Assembly (NCBI RefSeq): GCF_003965815.1
Contig: NZ_RXOE01000004.1
Span: forward strand, 1 to 64,000
Direction: 5' to 3'
Origin: Variovorax gossypii
Lineage (GTDB): Bacteria > Pseudomonadota > Gammaproteobacteria > Burkholderiales > Burkholderiaceae_C
DNA length: 64,000 bases
Within the stretch, counting starts at the first letter, position 1, and each line of letters starts with the position of its first letter. Under the pieces are notes generated by a model that was given only the letters and a program-made list of their open reading frames with translations, ran no database searches and was not told the DNA's origin. The position numbers and the translations under genes are program-made. Of the stretch, positions 36,705 to 46,245 are shown piece by piece.

Positions 36705-37187
36705 ATGGCAGTAGACATGTTCATGCGCGTCGAAGGCGCGAACGGTGAATCGAAGGACTCGAACCACAAGGAGTGGACGGACATCAAGTCCTTCGCGTGG
36801 GGCGCGACGCAGCCCGGCAACATGGTCAGCGGTGGTGGCGGCGGTGTCGGCAAGGCCAGCTTCAACGACCTGCAGGTGCTCGCGCGCATCGACAAGGCGG
36901 CACCGTCGGTGCTGAAGAACTGCGCAAGCGGCAAACACCTGAGCAAGGTGGAAGTGTCGGTGTGCAAGGCCGGTGGCTCGCAGATCGAATACACCCGCGT
37001 CACGCTCGAAGAGGTGCTGGTGACCTCGGTGCAGTACACGGCCGAGCAGGGCTCGGACGCGGTGTTCGTTCAGTACGCATTCCAGGCCGCCAAGGTGAAG
37101 CAGCAGTACTGGGAACAGACCGACAAGGGCGGCAAGGGCGCCGAGACGGTGCTGGCCTGGAACATCAAGGAGAACAAGGAGACCTGA
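36705..37187 (+). CDS. hcp: Type VI secretion tube protein Hcp
   Basis: 160 aa protein that stacks as hexameric rings to form the T6SS inner tube. The start MAVDMFMRVEGANGESKD, the glycine-rich loop before KASFNDLQVLARIDKAAPSV, and the C-terminal FVQYAFQAAKVKQQYW are diagnostic. It is the first gene of an effector cluster (hcp, vgrG, immunity, chaperone, rhs, immunity). No sheath or baseplate genes are nearby, so this is an auxiliary cluster that relies on a T6SS encoded elsewhere. vgrG follows after 25 bases. Confidence 0.95.
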   Translation: MAVDMFMRVEGANGESKDSNHKEWTDIKSFAWGATQPGNMVSGGGGGVGKASFNDLQVLARIDKAAPSVLKNCASGKHLSKVEVSVCKAGGSQIEYTRVTLEEVLVTSVQYTAEQGSDAVFVQYAFQAAKVKQQYWEQTDKGGKGAETVLAWNIKENKET

Positions 37188-37212
37188 TTCCCGCCGTCGG
37201 CCGAGCGTCAGG

Positions 37213-40200
37213 ATGACCCGCAGTTTCATCGCCCACAGCTCGCTGGGCGAGCGCCTCAAGTTCCGTTCGATGACGGGACAGGAGCGCATCTCCACCCTGT
37301 TCGAGTCGCGCGTGCGGCTCGTGAGCGACATGCAGGGCATCCCGCCGAAGCAACTGCTCGGCGAGGACATGACCATCGAGATCAATCTCGCCACCGAACT
37401 GGGCGGGCCGGGCCTGCGCTTCCTCAGCGGCCAGGTCGCGCGCTTCGCCTGCGTCGGCAAGGACGACGGCGACATGTGCGTCTACGAGGCCACGCTGCGC
37501 CCGTGGCTCTGGTACGCCACGCGCCGGTCGGACTTCAGGATCTTCCAGTTCAAGACGGCACCGCAGATCCTGCAGGAGGTGCTGGCGCCCTACGGCTTCG
37601 CCATCGACACCAGGCTGGGCGGCAACTACCGCACCTGGGAGTACTGCGTGCAGTACGCCGAGACCGACTTCAACTTCGTCAGCCGGCTGATGGAGCAGGA
37701 AGGCATCTACTACTTCTTCTCGCACGCCAAGGGCAGCCACCAGCTGGTGCTGTGCGACGGCCCCGACTCGCACGCCGACCTGCCCGCCGGACCGGCCAAG
37801 GTGCCCTACCACGCGGGCGTGCTGGCGGCGCAGATCCTGGAGCAGGACTTCATCGACACCTGGCATCACGCCGAGGACATCGCCCCGGGCAACTTCGCGG
37901 CCGACGACTACGACTTCAGGAAGCCCAACGCCGAGATCGACACGCTGCGCCGCCAGCCCGCGGGCCACAGCCACGACAGCTTCGAGATCTACGACTGGCC
38001 CGGCGGCTACACCGAGATGGGCGACGGCGAGAACTACGCGCGGCTGCGGCTGGAGCAGCTTGCCGGGCGGCGCGAACTCGTCAGCGCCGAAGGCAACCTG
38101 CGCCACATGGCGCCCGGCTACCTGTTCGAGCTGGCGCGCCATCCGAGCGCCGAGGACAACCGGCGCTACCTGATCGAGGCCGTCACCTACGACTTCCAGG
38201 AGAACGCCCTGCGCGTGGCGGGCGCCGCCGACGCGGCCTACCGCGAATCGACCAGCAGCACCAGCTACCGCCAGGCCTTCGAGGTGCTGCCCGACAGCGC
38301 GCCCTACCGTACCGCGCGCGTCACGCCGCGCCCGCGCACCACCGGGCCGCAAACGGCCGTGGTGGTGGGCCCCGCCGGCGAGGAGATCCACACCGACGAG
38401 TACGGCCGCATCAAGGTGCAGTTCCACTGGGACCGCTACGGCAGGCGCGACGAGAACTCCTCGTGCTGGATACGCGTGTCGCAGACCTGGGCCGGCAACA
38501 ACTACGGCGCGATGCACATCCCGCGCATCGGCCAGGAAGTGATCGTCGACTTTCTCAACGGCGACCCCGACCACCCCATCGTCACCGGCTGCGTCTACAA
38601 CGCCGCGCAGATGCCGCCGTGGGAGCTGCCGCGCCACAAGACCCAGACCGGCTTCCAGACCAACTGGAGCAAGGGCGGCGGCGGCAAGCACATGCTGCGA
38701 TTCGAGGACAGCCGAGGCACCGAGCACATCGAGCTCTCCACCGACCACGGCAACACCCACCTGCACATGGGCTACCTGATGAACCAGGGCTCTGGCGTGC
38801 AGCGCAGCTACGGCTTCGAGCTGCGCACCAACGAGTGGGGTTCCATCCGCGCGGACAAGGGCCTGCTGCTGACCACCTACACGCAGGACTTCGCGCAGAA
38901 GACCTCGCGCGACAACCCCGACGGCCACGAGCACATGGGTGCCACGCTCGCGCAGAGCAGCGCGCTCATGCAGGCGGCGGGGCAGGCGGTGGCGGCAACC
39001 AAGTCGCTCGTGAGCGCGATGGCGCAGGGCAAGAACCAGCTGCTGTCGGGGCTGGTGCAGGGCGTGCAGTCGGTGGGCGGCATCTCGCAGGCCATCACCG
39101 CGCTGGCCGCCGGCGGATCGCCCGAAGCCGGCGTCTCGGACGACCCCGACCCGGCCATGGCCGATGCGCAGCAGATGCTCGACCTCTCGCGCAGGATCGA
39201 CAAGCCCGTGGTCTCCATCGTGAGCCCCGAGGGCCAGACGATGATCAGCCCCCGGCCCATCGTCATGAGTTCGGGACAGAGCGTGTCGATGCGCTCCACC
39301 TCGGCGATGACCATGACCACCGGCGCCCAGCTCACGCAGCTGGCCGCCAAGGGCATGCTCACGCAGGTGAGCGAGGGCGGGCAGGTCAACGTGGTGTCGG
39401 ACGGCGACATCGTCTCGCACGCCAGCGCCGGTGCGATCAACCTGGTGTCGAAGACCGACGCCTCGGTGACTTCGACCACGGCCAACGCCAACCTCACCGG
39501 CCAGAAGTCGGTGCTCGTCCAGGCGGCCGAGCAGGACGTGTTCGTCACGGCCAAGACCAGCATCTCGTTGATCTGCGGCAAGTCGTCGATCGTGCTGCTG
39601 GCGGATGGGACGGTGAAGATCAACGGGGTGAAGGGGTTGGTGAACTTCACGGACAACTTGGATCAGCGGGGCGGGAAGATTTTTCTGAATTGCGAAGCGC
39701 CCATCGGCAGCCAGGCCGAAGAAGCCGTGGTGGAGGAAGCTGTGCCGGTGGCGCCCGCGGCGGCGGCCACGTCGGCCGGCGCGTCCGAGAGCGCCGTACC
39801 CGCCGCCGCGCCGCCTGGCTACGTGACCACCGGTCTTGGCAAGGGCGTCGATGCCATCTCGGCGCGATCGCCCACGCTGCAGAACCAGATCAAGTTCCTG
39901 CAGGGCCAGGGATGGAAGATCGGCTATGGAGCCGCGGGCGGCGGCACATATGCCAACACCAATTCCGGCGTCAAGCGCATCGTGATCGACGGCAACGAGA
40001 AGAGCGACCCCTACAGGACCACCGCCTCGCTGTCGCACGAGGTCGGGCACGCGGTCTACTCGTACAAGTTCAAGCCCGATGTTTCCTCGAAGAGCGCCTT
40101 CGTCAACAGCATGCTCAGCTCCGAGGGCGAGGCCGCGCTGAACCAGATCCAGGTGCAGCGCGAAGTCTGGCGCGCGGCCAAGGTCGACATCCTCAAGGGA

Positions 40201-40386
40201 GCGAACCCGACGAACGTGGCCGCGTTCAACGATGCCTACAACGTCATGCTCAAGGGCGGTACCCGGGAGGCCGCGCGAGCCGCGGCCGGCAGCTACTACG
40301 GCACGCTCAACACCTCGACCACCGGCGAGCAATACACCCTGTACTACGGCAACTCCTACGACAAGACCCATGGCGGCAAGCACTGA
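37213..40386 (+). CDS. vgrG: Evolved VgrG spike with C-terminal HExxH metallopeptidase domain
   Basis: 1057 aa T6SS spike. The first 600 residues are the gp27/gp5-like VgrG core (VQYAETDFNFVSRLMEQEGIYY, then DEYGRIKVQFHWDRYG, then QTWAGNNYGAMHIPRIGQEV). A DUF2345 beta-helix region follows to about residue 840. After an Ala/Pro-rich linker, a domain of about 200 aa contains LSHEVGHAVY (zinc ligands His942 and His946, base Glu943) and SSEGEAALNQ about 27 residues later, where Glu971 or Glu973 could be the third ligand. This is a zincin-type effector, perhaps attacking peptidoglycan or proteins in target cells. The next gene overlaps its 3' end and is the probable immunity gene. Confidence 0.93.
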   Translation: MTRSFIAHSSLGERLKFRSMTGQERISTLFESRVRLVSDMQGIPPKQLLGEDMTIEINLATELGGPGLRFLSGQVARFACVGKDDGDMCVYEATLRPWLWYATRRSDFRIFQFKTAPQILQEVLAPYGFAIDTRLGGNYRTWEYCVQYAETDFNFVSRLMEQEGIYYFFSHAKGSHQLVLCDGPDSHADLPAGPAKVPYHAGVLAAQILEQDFIDTWHHAEDIAPGNFAADDYDFRKPNAEIDTLRRQPAGHSHDSFEIYDWPGGYTEMGDGENYARLRLEQLAGRRELVSAEGNLRHMAPGYLFELARHPSAEDNRRYLIEAVTYDFQENALRVAGAADAAYRESTSSTSYRQAFEVLPDSAPYRTARVTPRPRTTGPQTAVVVGPAGEEIHTDEYGRIKVQFHWDRYGRRDENSSCWIRVSQTWAGNNYGAMHIPRIGQEVIVDFLNGDPDHPIVTGCVYNAAQMPPWELPRHKTQTGFQTNWSKGGGGKHMLRFEDSRGTEHIELSTDHGNTHLHMGYLMNQGSGVQRSYGFELRTNEWGSIRADKGLLLTTYTQDFAQKTSRDNPDGHEHMGATLAQSSALMQAAGQAVAATKSLVSAMAQGKNQLLSGLVQGVQSVGGISQAITALAAGGSPEAGVSDDPDPAMADAQQMLDLSRRIDKPVVSIVSPEGQTMISPRPIVMSSGQSVSMRSTSAMTMTTGAQLTQLAAKGMLTQVSEGGQVNVVSDGDIVSHASAGAINLVSKTDASVTSTTANANLTGQKSVLVQAAEQDVFVTAKTSISLICGKSSIVLLADGTVKINGVKGLVNFTDNLDQRGGKIFLNCEAPIGSQAEEAVVEEAVPVAPAAAATSAGASESAVPAAAPPGYVTTGLGKGVDAISARSPTLQNQIKFLQGQGWKIGYGAAGGGTYANTNSGVKRIVIDGNEKSDPYRTTASLSHEVGHAVYSYKFKPDVSSKSAFVNSMLSSEGEAALNQIQVQREVWRAAKVDILKGANPTNVAAFNDAYNVMLKGGTREAARAAAGSYYGTLNTSTTGEQYTLYYGNSYDKTHGGKH

Positions 40387-40834
40387 ACCCGTGAATCCGC
40401 AGGCCACGGCCATGACGCTCTGGCAGGCCGTCGAAGCGCTGGCGGCGCAACTGCCGTTCTCCACGCAGAAGGTCGGCCGCACGCTTTCCACCACCCTGAG
40501 CGACACGCACGCGGAGGGCGGCGACGTGTTCCGCTTCTTCGAGGGCACGCCAGTGCGCCTCGGGGATGGCACCGAGCTCGCACGCATCGACCTTCGCATC
40601 AAGCGCGAAGGACCGCACCCGGGCTTCCTGGTTCTCGAACTGGGCGGGCGCTGCGTACCGATGGCCGAGGTTCGCCAGCACTACGCGAACCTGGAGATCA
40701 CCGGAGTGCCGCGCGGCCGGTCGCTCGACGAGGCCACCACCCATACCGCCACGCTCGGCTGGGGCCGGCTGTCGTTCGGTTTCACGGAGCGCAACCCCGA
40801 CTGCCTGGCCCACGTGGCCTTCGACCCCTCATAG
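40370..40834 (+). CDS. Putative immunity protein for the VgrG metallopeptidase
   Basis: 154 aa from the ATG at 40370, which overlaps the last 17 bases of vgrG; starts at 40391 (GTG) or 40412 (ATG) would shorten it. No signal peptide is obvious, which would suit a cytoplasmic inhibitor. The sequence is compact alpha/beta (LWQAVEALAAQLPFSTQKVG, FRFFEGTPVRLGDG, FLVLELGGRCVPM). Not recognised as a family. The call rests on position: effector and immunity genes in T6SS clusters are usually adjacent and coupled. It could instead be an adaptor. Confidence 0.65.
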   Translation: MAASTEPVNPQATAMTLWQAVEALAAQLPFSTQKVGRTLSTTLSDTHAEGGDVFRFFEGTPVRLGDGTELARIDLRIKREGPHPGFLVLELGGRCVPMAEVRQHYANLEITGVPRGRSLDEATTHTATLGWGRLSFGFTERNPDCLAHVAFDPS

Positions 40835-40865
40835 GCGGCACGCCCGAAAGGCTGGGAGAAAAAAA

Positions 40866-41303
40866 ATGAACTATCACATCCAGGAAGGCCAGTTCGATGT
40901 GCCCGACGACGGCCGCATCGACCGCTCGATGAACGTCCTCGCGATGCCCGACGGCTCGGGCACCACGCTCGTCGTGAGCCGCGACGCGCTGCGAACGCAG
41001 GAAACCCTGCCGCAGTTCGTCACGCGCCAGATGAACGACCTCACGCGGCAGGTGAGCCAGCTCAAGGAACTGTCGCGCGGTGAAGTCGCCATCGGCTCGC
41101 CGATGCTGGACCTGCGCGGCATCGAGCTCGCCACGCAGTTCAGGCAGAACGGGCAGGCGCTGCACCAGCGGCAGGCCGTGTTCCTTCCGTCGGCCTCGAG
41201 CCGGAACGTGCTGATCCTCACGGCCAGCAGCCCCCTGCCCTTCGACGCCGAGGGCATCGCGATCTGGCAGCGGGCACTCGCGAGCTTCCAGCCGCGAGGC
41301 TGA
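40866..41303 (+). CDS. EagR-type (DUF1795/DcrB) chaperone of the Rhs effector
   Basis: 145 aa cytoplasmic protein of the DUF1795 family: YHIQEGQFDVPDDGRIDRSMNVL, then RQMNDLTRQVSQLKEL, then ending IWQRALASFQPRG. EagR chaperones bind the hydrophobic N-terminal helices of PAAR-containing T6SS effectors and load them on VgrG. The next gene encodes exactly such an effector, with prePAAR motif and membrane segments, 29 bases downstream. The ATG follows AGGCTGGGAGAAAAA, a good ribosome-binding site. Confidence 0.9.
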   Translation: MNYHIQEGQFDVPDDGRIDRSMNVLAMPDGSGTTLVVSRDALRTQETLPQFVTRQMNDLTRQVSQLKELSRGEVAIGSPMLDLRGIELATQFRQNGQALHQRQAVFLPSASSRNVLILTASSPLPFDAEGIAIWQRALASFQPRG

Positions 41304-41332
41304 CGCCGCCAGGCCACGCACGCAAGCACACC

Positions 41333-44300
41333 ATGGCCGGCCAGCCCGCAGCACGCCTGCACGACCCCATCGCCCACACGAATGCGCACGCGCGGTTCTG
41401 GGCGAAGTTCGCCGGCGGGCTGATCGGCGGCATCGCCGTGGGCTTCGCGGCGGGGCTGGCCGCGGCGGCCATCGTCGGCACCGGCGGGCTGGCGGGACCG
41501 CTCGTGGCCGGACTGGTGGTCGTGGGCGCGCGTGCCGCCGGCGGCTACATCGGCGCGGGGCTCGGCGAGGCTGCAGCCGATGCGCTGGTGCCCGAGACGC
41601 TCACCGTCACCGGCGCGATCACCAGCGGCTCGTCGGACGTGTTCATCGACAGCAAGGCCACGGGTGCGGCGCGCGCCTCGCCCGACGTGCCCATGGACAC
41701 CGTGAGCTGCTCCAGGGACTCGCCGCAGATCCTGCTGGCCGAAGGCTCCGAGACCGTCTTCATCAACATGGGCGTGGCCTGCCGCAAGGACGACCACACC
41801 GAGTGCGGCGCCAAGATCAGCGAGGGCTCGCGCACCGTCTTCATCGGCGGGCCGACCGCGCGCGTGCGCGAGGTGGCCGACGAGGTGCCGCTGATCTCGA
41901 AGGTGCTGGTGACCATCTTCAACGTGGTCATGATCTACAAGGGCCTGCGCTGCCTGCCGAAGCTCGCGCGGCAGGGCCGGAACGCCCTGCCCTGCCTGAT
42001 CGAAGGCGCCGTGGGGCTGGGCATGGGCATCCACGGCATGGTGAGCTCCTTCGGCAACCCGGTGCACGCGGCGACCGGCGGCAAGTTCCTGGGCGGCGAG
42101 AGCGAGCTCGACTTCACCCTGCCGGGGCCGCTGCCCATCGAATGGCAGCGCTTCTACAGCAGCCACGACATGCGCCGCGACGGCGCGCTGGGACAGGGCT
42201 GGAACCTGCCCTACGCGATGGAGCTGCGCCCCGGCACCGGCGCGGCGGGCGAGCCTGTGCTCACGCTCGTCGACGAACAGGGCCGGCTGCTGGAGCTGCC
42301 CGACATCGAACCCGGCACGCGGCAATACAGCCCGCGCGACGGCCTGGACCTGTGCCGCACCGAGAGCGGCCACTACTTCATCCATGTGCCGGGCGGGCTG
42401 TTCTTCATCTTCCAGCCGCCGCGCGAGGACCTGCCGCGCGAACAGACGCTGAAGCTCTCGCGGCTCGAAGACCGCAACGGCAACTTCATCGAACTGCGCC
42501 ACGACGCGCAAGGCCGGCTGGGCGAACTGACCGACAGCACCGGGCGCCTGCTCGCGCTCGACTACGCGGGCGACGGCCGGCAGCTGCGCGCGGTCCGCCT
42601 CGCGGCAGGCGCGCCGGGCGAAACGCCGTGCCTGCTGGTGGCCTACCGGCACGATGCGGAAGGCCGGCTGCTGGAGGTGACCGACCGCAACGGCGAGGTG
42701 GTTCGCCGCTTCGGCTACGAAGCACAGGGCAAGGTGCAGAGCGGCCTCATGAACTTCCACGCCGACGCCGCGGGGCTCGAGTGCCACTACGCGTGGACCG
42801 GAACCGGCAAGGACGCGCGCGTGCGCCGCCACTGGACCAACGACGGCGAGAGCTGGGACGTCGGCTTCTCTCCGCTGCAGGGAGAAGGCCCGGAAGCCTT
42901 CGGCGAAACCCGCGCAGTCGACCAGCTCGGCCGCGTCTTCGTCTGGCGCTGGAACGCGCAGCACCGACTGCTCTCGTACACCGATGCCTCGGGCCGGCAC
43001 TGGCAGGCGCACTACGACGAGCTCGACCAGCTCGTGGCGATGACGGAGCCCGGCGGTGCCGTCACCCGCTGCACCTACGACGCGCAGGGCTTCATGAGCA
43101 GCCGTACCGACGCGCTCGGCCGCACGCACAGCACCGGCTGGACCGAGCTCGGCCTGCCCTGGCGCGAGACCCTGCCCGACGGCAGCGCCTGGACCTATGC
43201 CTACAGCGACGAGGGCAACCTCGTGCGCGAGACCGATCCGCTCGGCCACGTCACCGAATACAGCTACGACAGGCGCGGCCTGCCCATCGCCATCACCGAT
43301 GCCAGGGGGGGCGTCAGCAAGCTGAGCTGGAACGAATGCGCCCAGCTCGTCGCGCAGACCGACTGCTCCGGCAAGACCACGCGCCATGCCTACGACGACC
43401 GTGGATACCTGAAGACGCTGACCGACGCCGCGGGCCAGCAGACGCGGTTCACGCACGACGCCATGGGGCGCCTGCTCGGCGTCTCGCAACCCGACGGCAG
43501 CCACCAGGCGTTCCACCGCGACGCGGCGGGCCGGCTGCTCGCAAGCACCGACGCACTGAGCCGCACCACCCGGTTCGCACTCGGCCGCCGCGGCGAGCCG
43601 CTGTGGCGCCAGGACGCGGAGGGCAGGCACGTCGCCTGGAACTACGACAGCGCCCGCAGGCTGCAGTCGCTGGTCAACGAGAACGGCCTGCGCTTCGAGT
43701 TCGCGTACGACGACGCCGACCGCGTGGTGGAAGAGCGCCGCGTGGGCGGCACGCGCGTGCAGGTGGAGTACGGCGCCGGCGGATGGCCGGTCGCCATCAC
43801 CCACCATCCCGGCATCGGCGACGAAGACCTCGCGCCCGACGCCCCGCAGGCCGGCCCGCGCCGCGCGGCGCAGCCGCTGCGCACCGAGCTCGTCCGCGAC
43901 GCGGTGGGCCGGCTCGTGGAGAAGCGCACGGCCACGCACCATTACCGCTATCGCTACAGCGCGCTCGACCAGCTCATCGACGCCGTCAAGCTGGAAGTGG
44001 TGAGCCCGCTGGCCGAGGGCAAATCGGTGCAGCTGCGCGCGCTGCACCGCAGCTGCTTCGCCTACGACAGGCTCGGCCGGCTGGTGGGCGAGACGGCCAT
44101 CGACGAAGTCACCGGCGAGCGCCACCAGTTGCGCCACGAACACGATGCGCTCGGCAACCGCACGCGGACCCTGCTGCCCGCGCTGGCGGATCAGGCCGAC
44201 GAGCTGCGCGCGCTGAACTACCTGCACTACGGCTCGGGGCACCTGCACCAGGTCAACTTCTCGCTGCAGCGCGGCGACGCGCCGGCCGTGCACCAGCTCA

Positions 44301-45874
44301 TCAGCGACATCGAGCGCGACGACCTGCACAGGGAGATCGCGCGCAGCCAGGGCACGCTCTCCACGCGCTTCGCGCTCGACCCGCTGGGGCGCCGCGCCGC
44401 GGCCTGGAGCCGGCCGGGGTCGCTGGCTTCTCCCTTCACCACCCGGGACAACTCATGGCGCCAGGCCATGGACAGCGCGGGCACCGCCGACGCCCGCCTG
44501 CTCGACGGCCTGATGAAGGAATACAGCTACGACCCCACGGGCGAACTGCGCCAGAGCCGCCACTCGCTGCAAGGCGCGACCGGCCATCGCTACGACGCCA
44601 CCGGCCGCATCGAGGAAACCGTGCGCATGCCGCTGCCCGCAGCGCAGGCCGTGCGCGACGCAGCCAACCAGGAGCGCTTTGCCTACGACCCGGCCGGCAA
44701 TCTGCTCGATGCGTCGCTGGCCACAGCGCCCCGGGGCGAGATGCGCGGCGAGGTACGCGGCTATGTGCGCGACAACCTCGTGCGCGTGTTCGAGGACAAG
44801 CGCTACATCTACGACGGCCACGGCCGGCTCGCGTGCAAGAAGTCGGGCAGGCACACCGAGCAGCGCTTCGAATGGGACGACGAGAACCGCCTCGTTGCCG
44901 TGCACACCACGCGACGCCCGCACACGCCGGAGGCCACCACCCAGGTCGCGCGCTTCGACTACGACGCCATGGGCCGCCGCGTGGCCAGGCACGATGCCTT
45001 CGGCACCACGCGCTTCATCTGGGAAGGGCTGCGGCTGATCGAGGAGCGCCGTGGTTCGCAGGTGGTCAGCTACGTGTACGAGCCCGACAGCCACGTGCCC
45101 ATGGCGCGCGTGGACGCGAGGACATCGCCCGCGGCGGCAGCGGCGGCGGCGGCGTCAGCCTCGTTGCCCTCCGCGCGGGTCCTGCACTTCCACAACGACC
45201 CCGCCGGCATGCCGGAGGAGCTCAGCAGCGACGACGGCAACCTGTGCTGGCGCGCGAGCTACAGGACCTGGGGCGCGACCGTCGCCGAGCAATGGGAAGT
45301 CACCGCGCTCGACGGCCGCCCCGCCCGGCAGGGCGAGGAAGCGCCACGACCGGTGGAGCAGAACCTGCGCTTCCAGGGGCAGTACCTCGACCGCGACACC
45401 GGGCTGCACTACAACACCTTCCGCTTCTACGACCCGGACATCGGGCGCTTCATCAGTCCCGATCCGATCGGGCTCGCCGGGGGCTTCAACCTGCACGGCT
45501 ACGCGCCCAACCCGATCCGGTGGATCGACCCGCTGGGTTGGATCTGCGGCGAGACCCTCGCGCGGCCGGTCGGCTTCAACCGGGGCAGCCGCAACTTCGT
45601 GCTCGAGCAGGGCAATGCGGCTTCGGGCTGGAAGCACATCTACGACCGGCACGTGGACCCGCTGCGATTCCCCAAGAAGTCGAAGTTCAACTCGAGCATG
45701 AGCCAGGACGACATCGCCTCGATGCTCGGCAAGACACTCAAGCACGGCAAGGAGTCGAGCTACGAGGGCAAGCCGGTCTTCGAGTCCAGGCTCAAGTACG
45801 GCGGAGAATACAAACGCTATCGGGCGACCGTGAACGAAGACGGGACCGTCCAAACCTTCCACCCGCTGGACTGA
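41333..45874 (+). CDS. PAAR-domain Rhs effector with C-terminal toxin
   Basis: 1513 aa T6SS cargo. The N-terminus carries the prePAAR motif AARLHDPIAH (pattern AARxxDxxxH), then hydrophobic Gly/Ala-rich helices (about 26-80) and a PAAR-like region (about 85-190). The middle has many YD repeats (for example YDAQGRL-like and RYDATGRI) that form the Rhs cocoon. The conserved end of the cocoon is PDPIGLAGGFNLHGYAPNP then DPLG (Asp1399). The last about 110 residues are variable and carry WKHIYDRH (His1435, Arg1439, His1440), a pattern of EndoU/colicin-D-like RNase toxins. The toxin class is a guess. Chaperone and immunity genes flank it. Confidence 0.93.
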   Translation: MAGQPAARLHDPIAHTNAHARFWAKFAGGLIGGIAVGFAAGLAAAAIVGTGGLAGPLVAGLVVVGARAAGGYIGAGLGEAAADALVPETLTVTGAITSGSSDVFIDSKATGAARASPDVPMDTVSCSRDSPQILLAEGSETVFINMGVACRKDDHTECGAKISEGSRTVFIGGPTARVREVADEVPLISKVLVTIFNVVMIYKGLRCLPKLARQGRNALPCLIEGAVGLGMGIHGMVSSFGNPVHAATGGKFLGGESELDFTLPGPLPIEWQRFYSSHDMRRDGALGQGWNLPYAMELRPGTGAAGEPVLTLVDEQGRLLELPDIEPGTRQYSPRDGLDLCRTESGHYFIHVPGGLFFIFQPPREDLPREQTLKLSRLEDRNGNFIELRHDAQGRLGELTDSTGRLLALDYAGDGRQLRAVRLAAGAPGETPCLLVAYRHDAEGRLLEVTDRNGEVVRRFGYEAQGKVQSGLMNFHADAAGLECHYAWTGTGKDARVRRHWTNDGESWDVGFSPLQGEGPEAFGETRAVDQLGRVFVWRWNAQHRLLSYTDASGRHWQAHYDELDQLVAMTEPGGAVTRCTYDAQGFMSSRTDALGRTHSTGWTELGLPWRETLPDGSAWTYAYSDEGNLVRETDPLGHVTEYSYDRRGLPIAITDARGGVSKLSWNECAQLVAQTDCSGKTTRHAYDDRGYLKTLTDAAGQQTRFTHDAMGRLLGVSQPDGSHQAFHRDAAGRLLASTDALSRTTRFALGRRGEPLWRQDAEGRHVAWNYDSARRLQSLVNENGLRFEFAYDDADRVVEERRVGGTRVQVEYGAGGWPVAITHHPGIGDEDLAPDAPQAGPRRAAQPLRTELVRDAVGRLVEKRTATHHYRYRYSALDQLIDAVKLEVVSPLAEGKSVQLRALHRSCFAYDRLGRLVGETAIDEVTGERHQLRHEHDALGNRTRTLLPALADQADELRALNYLHYGSGHLHQVNFSLQRGDAPAVHQLISDIERDDLHREIARSQGTLSTRFALDPLGRRAAAWSRPGSLASPFTTRDNSWRQAMDSAGTADARLLDGLMKEYSYDPTGELRQSRHSLQGATGHRYDATGRIEETVRMPLPAAQAVRDAANQERFAYDPAGNLLDASLATAPRGEMRGEVRGYVRDNLVRVFEDKRYIYDGHGRLACKKSGRHTEQRFEWDDENRLVAVHTTRRPHTPEATTQVARFDYDAMGRRVARHDAFGTTRFIWEGLRLIEERRGSQVVSYVYEPDSHVPMARVDARTSPAAAAAAAASASLPSARVLHFHNDPAGMPEELSSDDGNLCWRASYRTWGATVAEQWEVTALDGRPARQGEEAPRPVEQNLRFQGQYLDRDTGLHYNTFRFYDPDIGRFISPDPIGLAGGFNLHGYAPNPIRWIDPLGWICGETLARPVGFNRGSRNFVLEQGNAASGWKHIYDRHVDPLRFPKKSKFNSSMSQDDIASMLGKTLKHGKESSYEGKPVFESRLKYGGEYKRYRATVNEDGTVQTFHPLD

Positions 45875-45880
45875 CTGCAT

Positions 45881-46207
45881 ATGCTGGACATCTACTACGC
45901 GCCCTCCTCCACCAAGGCCATGCCGGAAGACCCCGGCAGCCTGGAGTTCGCCGGCTCCATCGATCTCGATGCGCACCGTTCGCTCGCCGCCCTGTTCGAC
46001 AAGGGCAGGCAGGCAGGCGCCGATCTCAGGTACTCCGACGATTCGATGCTCGAGCCCGCGCAGGTGGCGACGCTGCTGAAGGTCTTCACGGTGAATGCAG
46101 GCGAGCTGTCGGGAAACCGGCAGGCGCTCGCGGCATTCGCCGCCATGCGCGAGCTTCTCGAAGCCGCGGTGGGAAAGGGCTGCGGGCTCGTGGCCTTCGG
46201 CGATTGA
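45881..46207 (+). CDS. Putative immunity protein for the Rhs toxin
   Basis: 108 aa, small, acidic and mostly helical (AHRSLAALFDKGRQAGADL, PAQVATLLKVFTVNAGEL). It starts 6 bases after the rhs stop. No signal peptide, consistent with protecting against a cytoplasmic nuclease. No known family recognised; the call depends on position directly after the toxin-coding end. Confidence 0.7.
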   Translation: MLDIYYAPSSTKAMPEDPGSLEFAGSIDLDAHRSLAALFDKGRQAGADLRYSDDSMLEPAQVATLLKVFTVNAGELSGNRQALAAFAAMRELLEAAVGKGCGLVAFGD

Positions 46208-46245
46208 CTTTGCGCAGGCCTCTTTCGTTCGTTACAAGGAACCTC

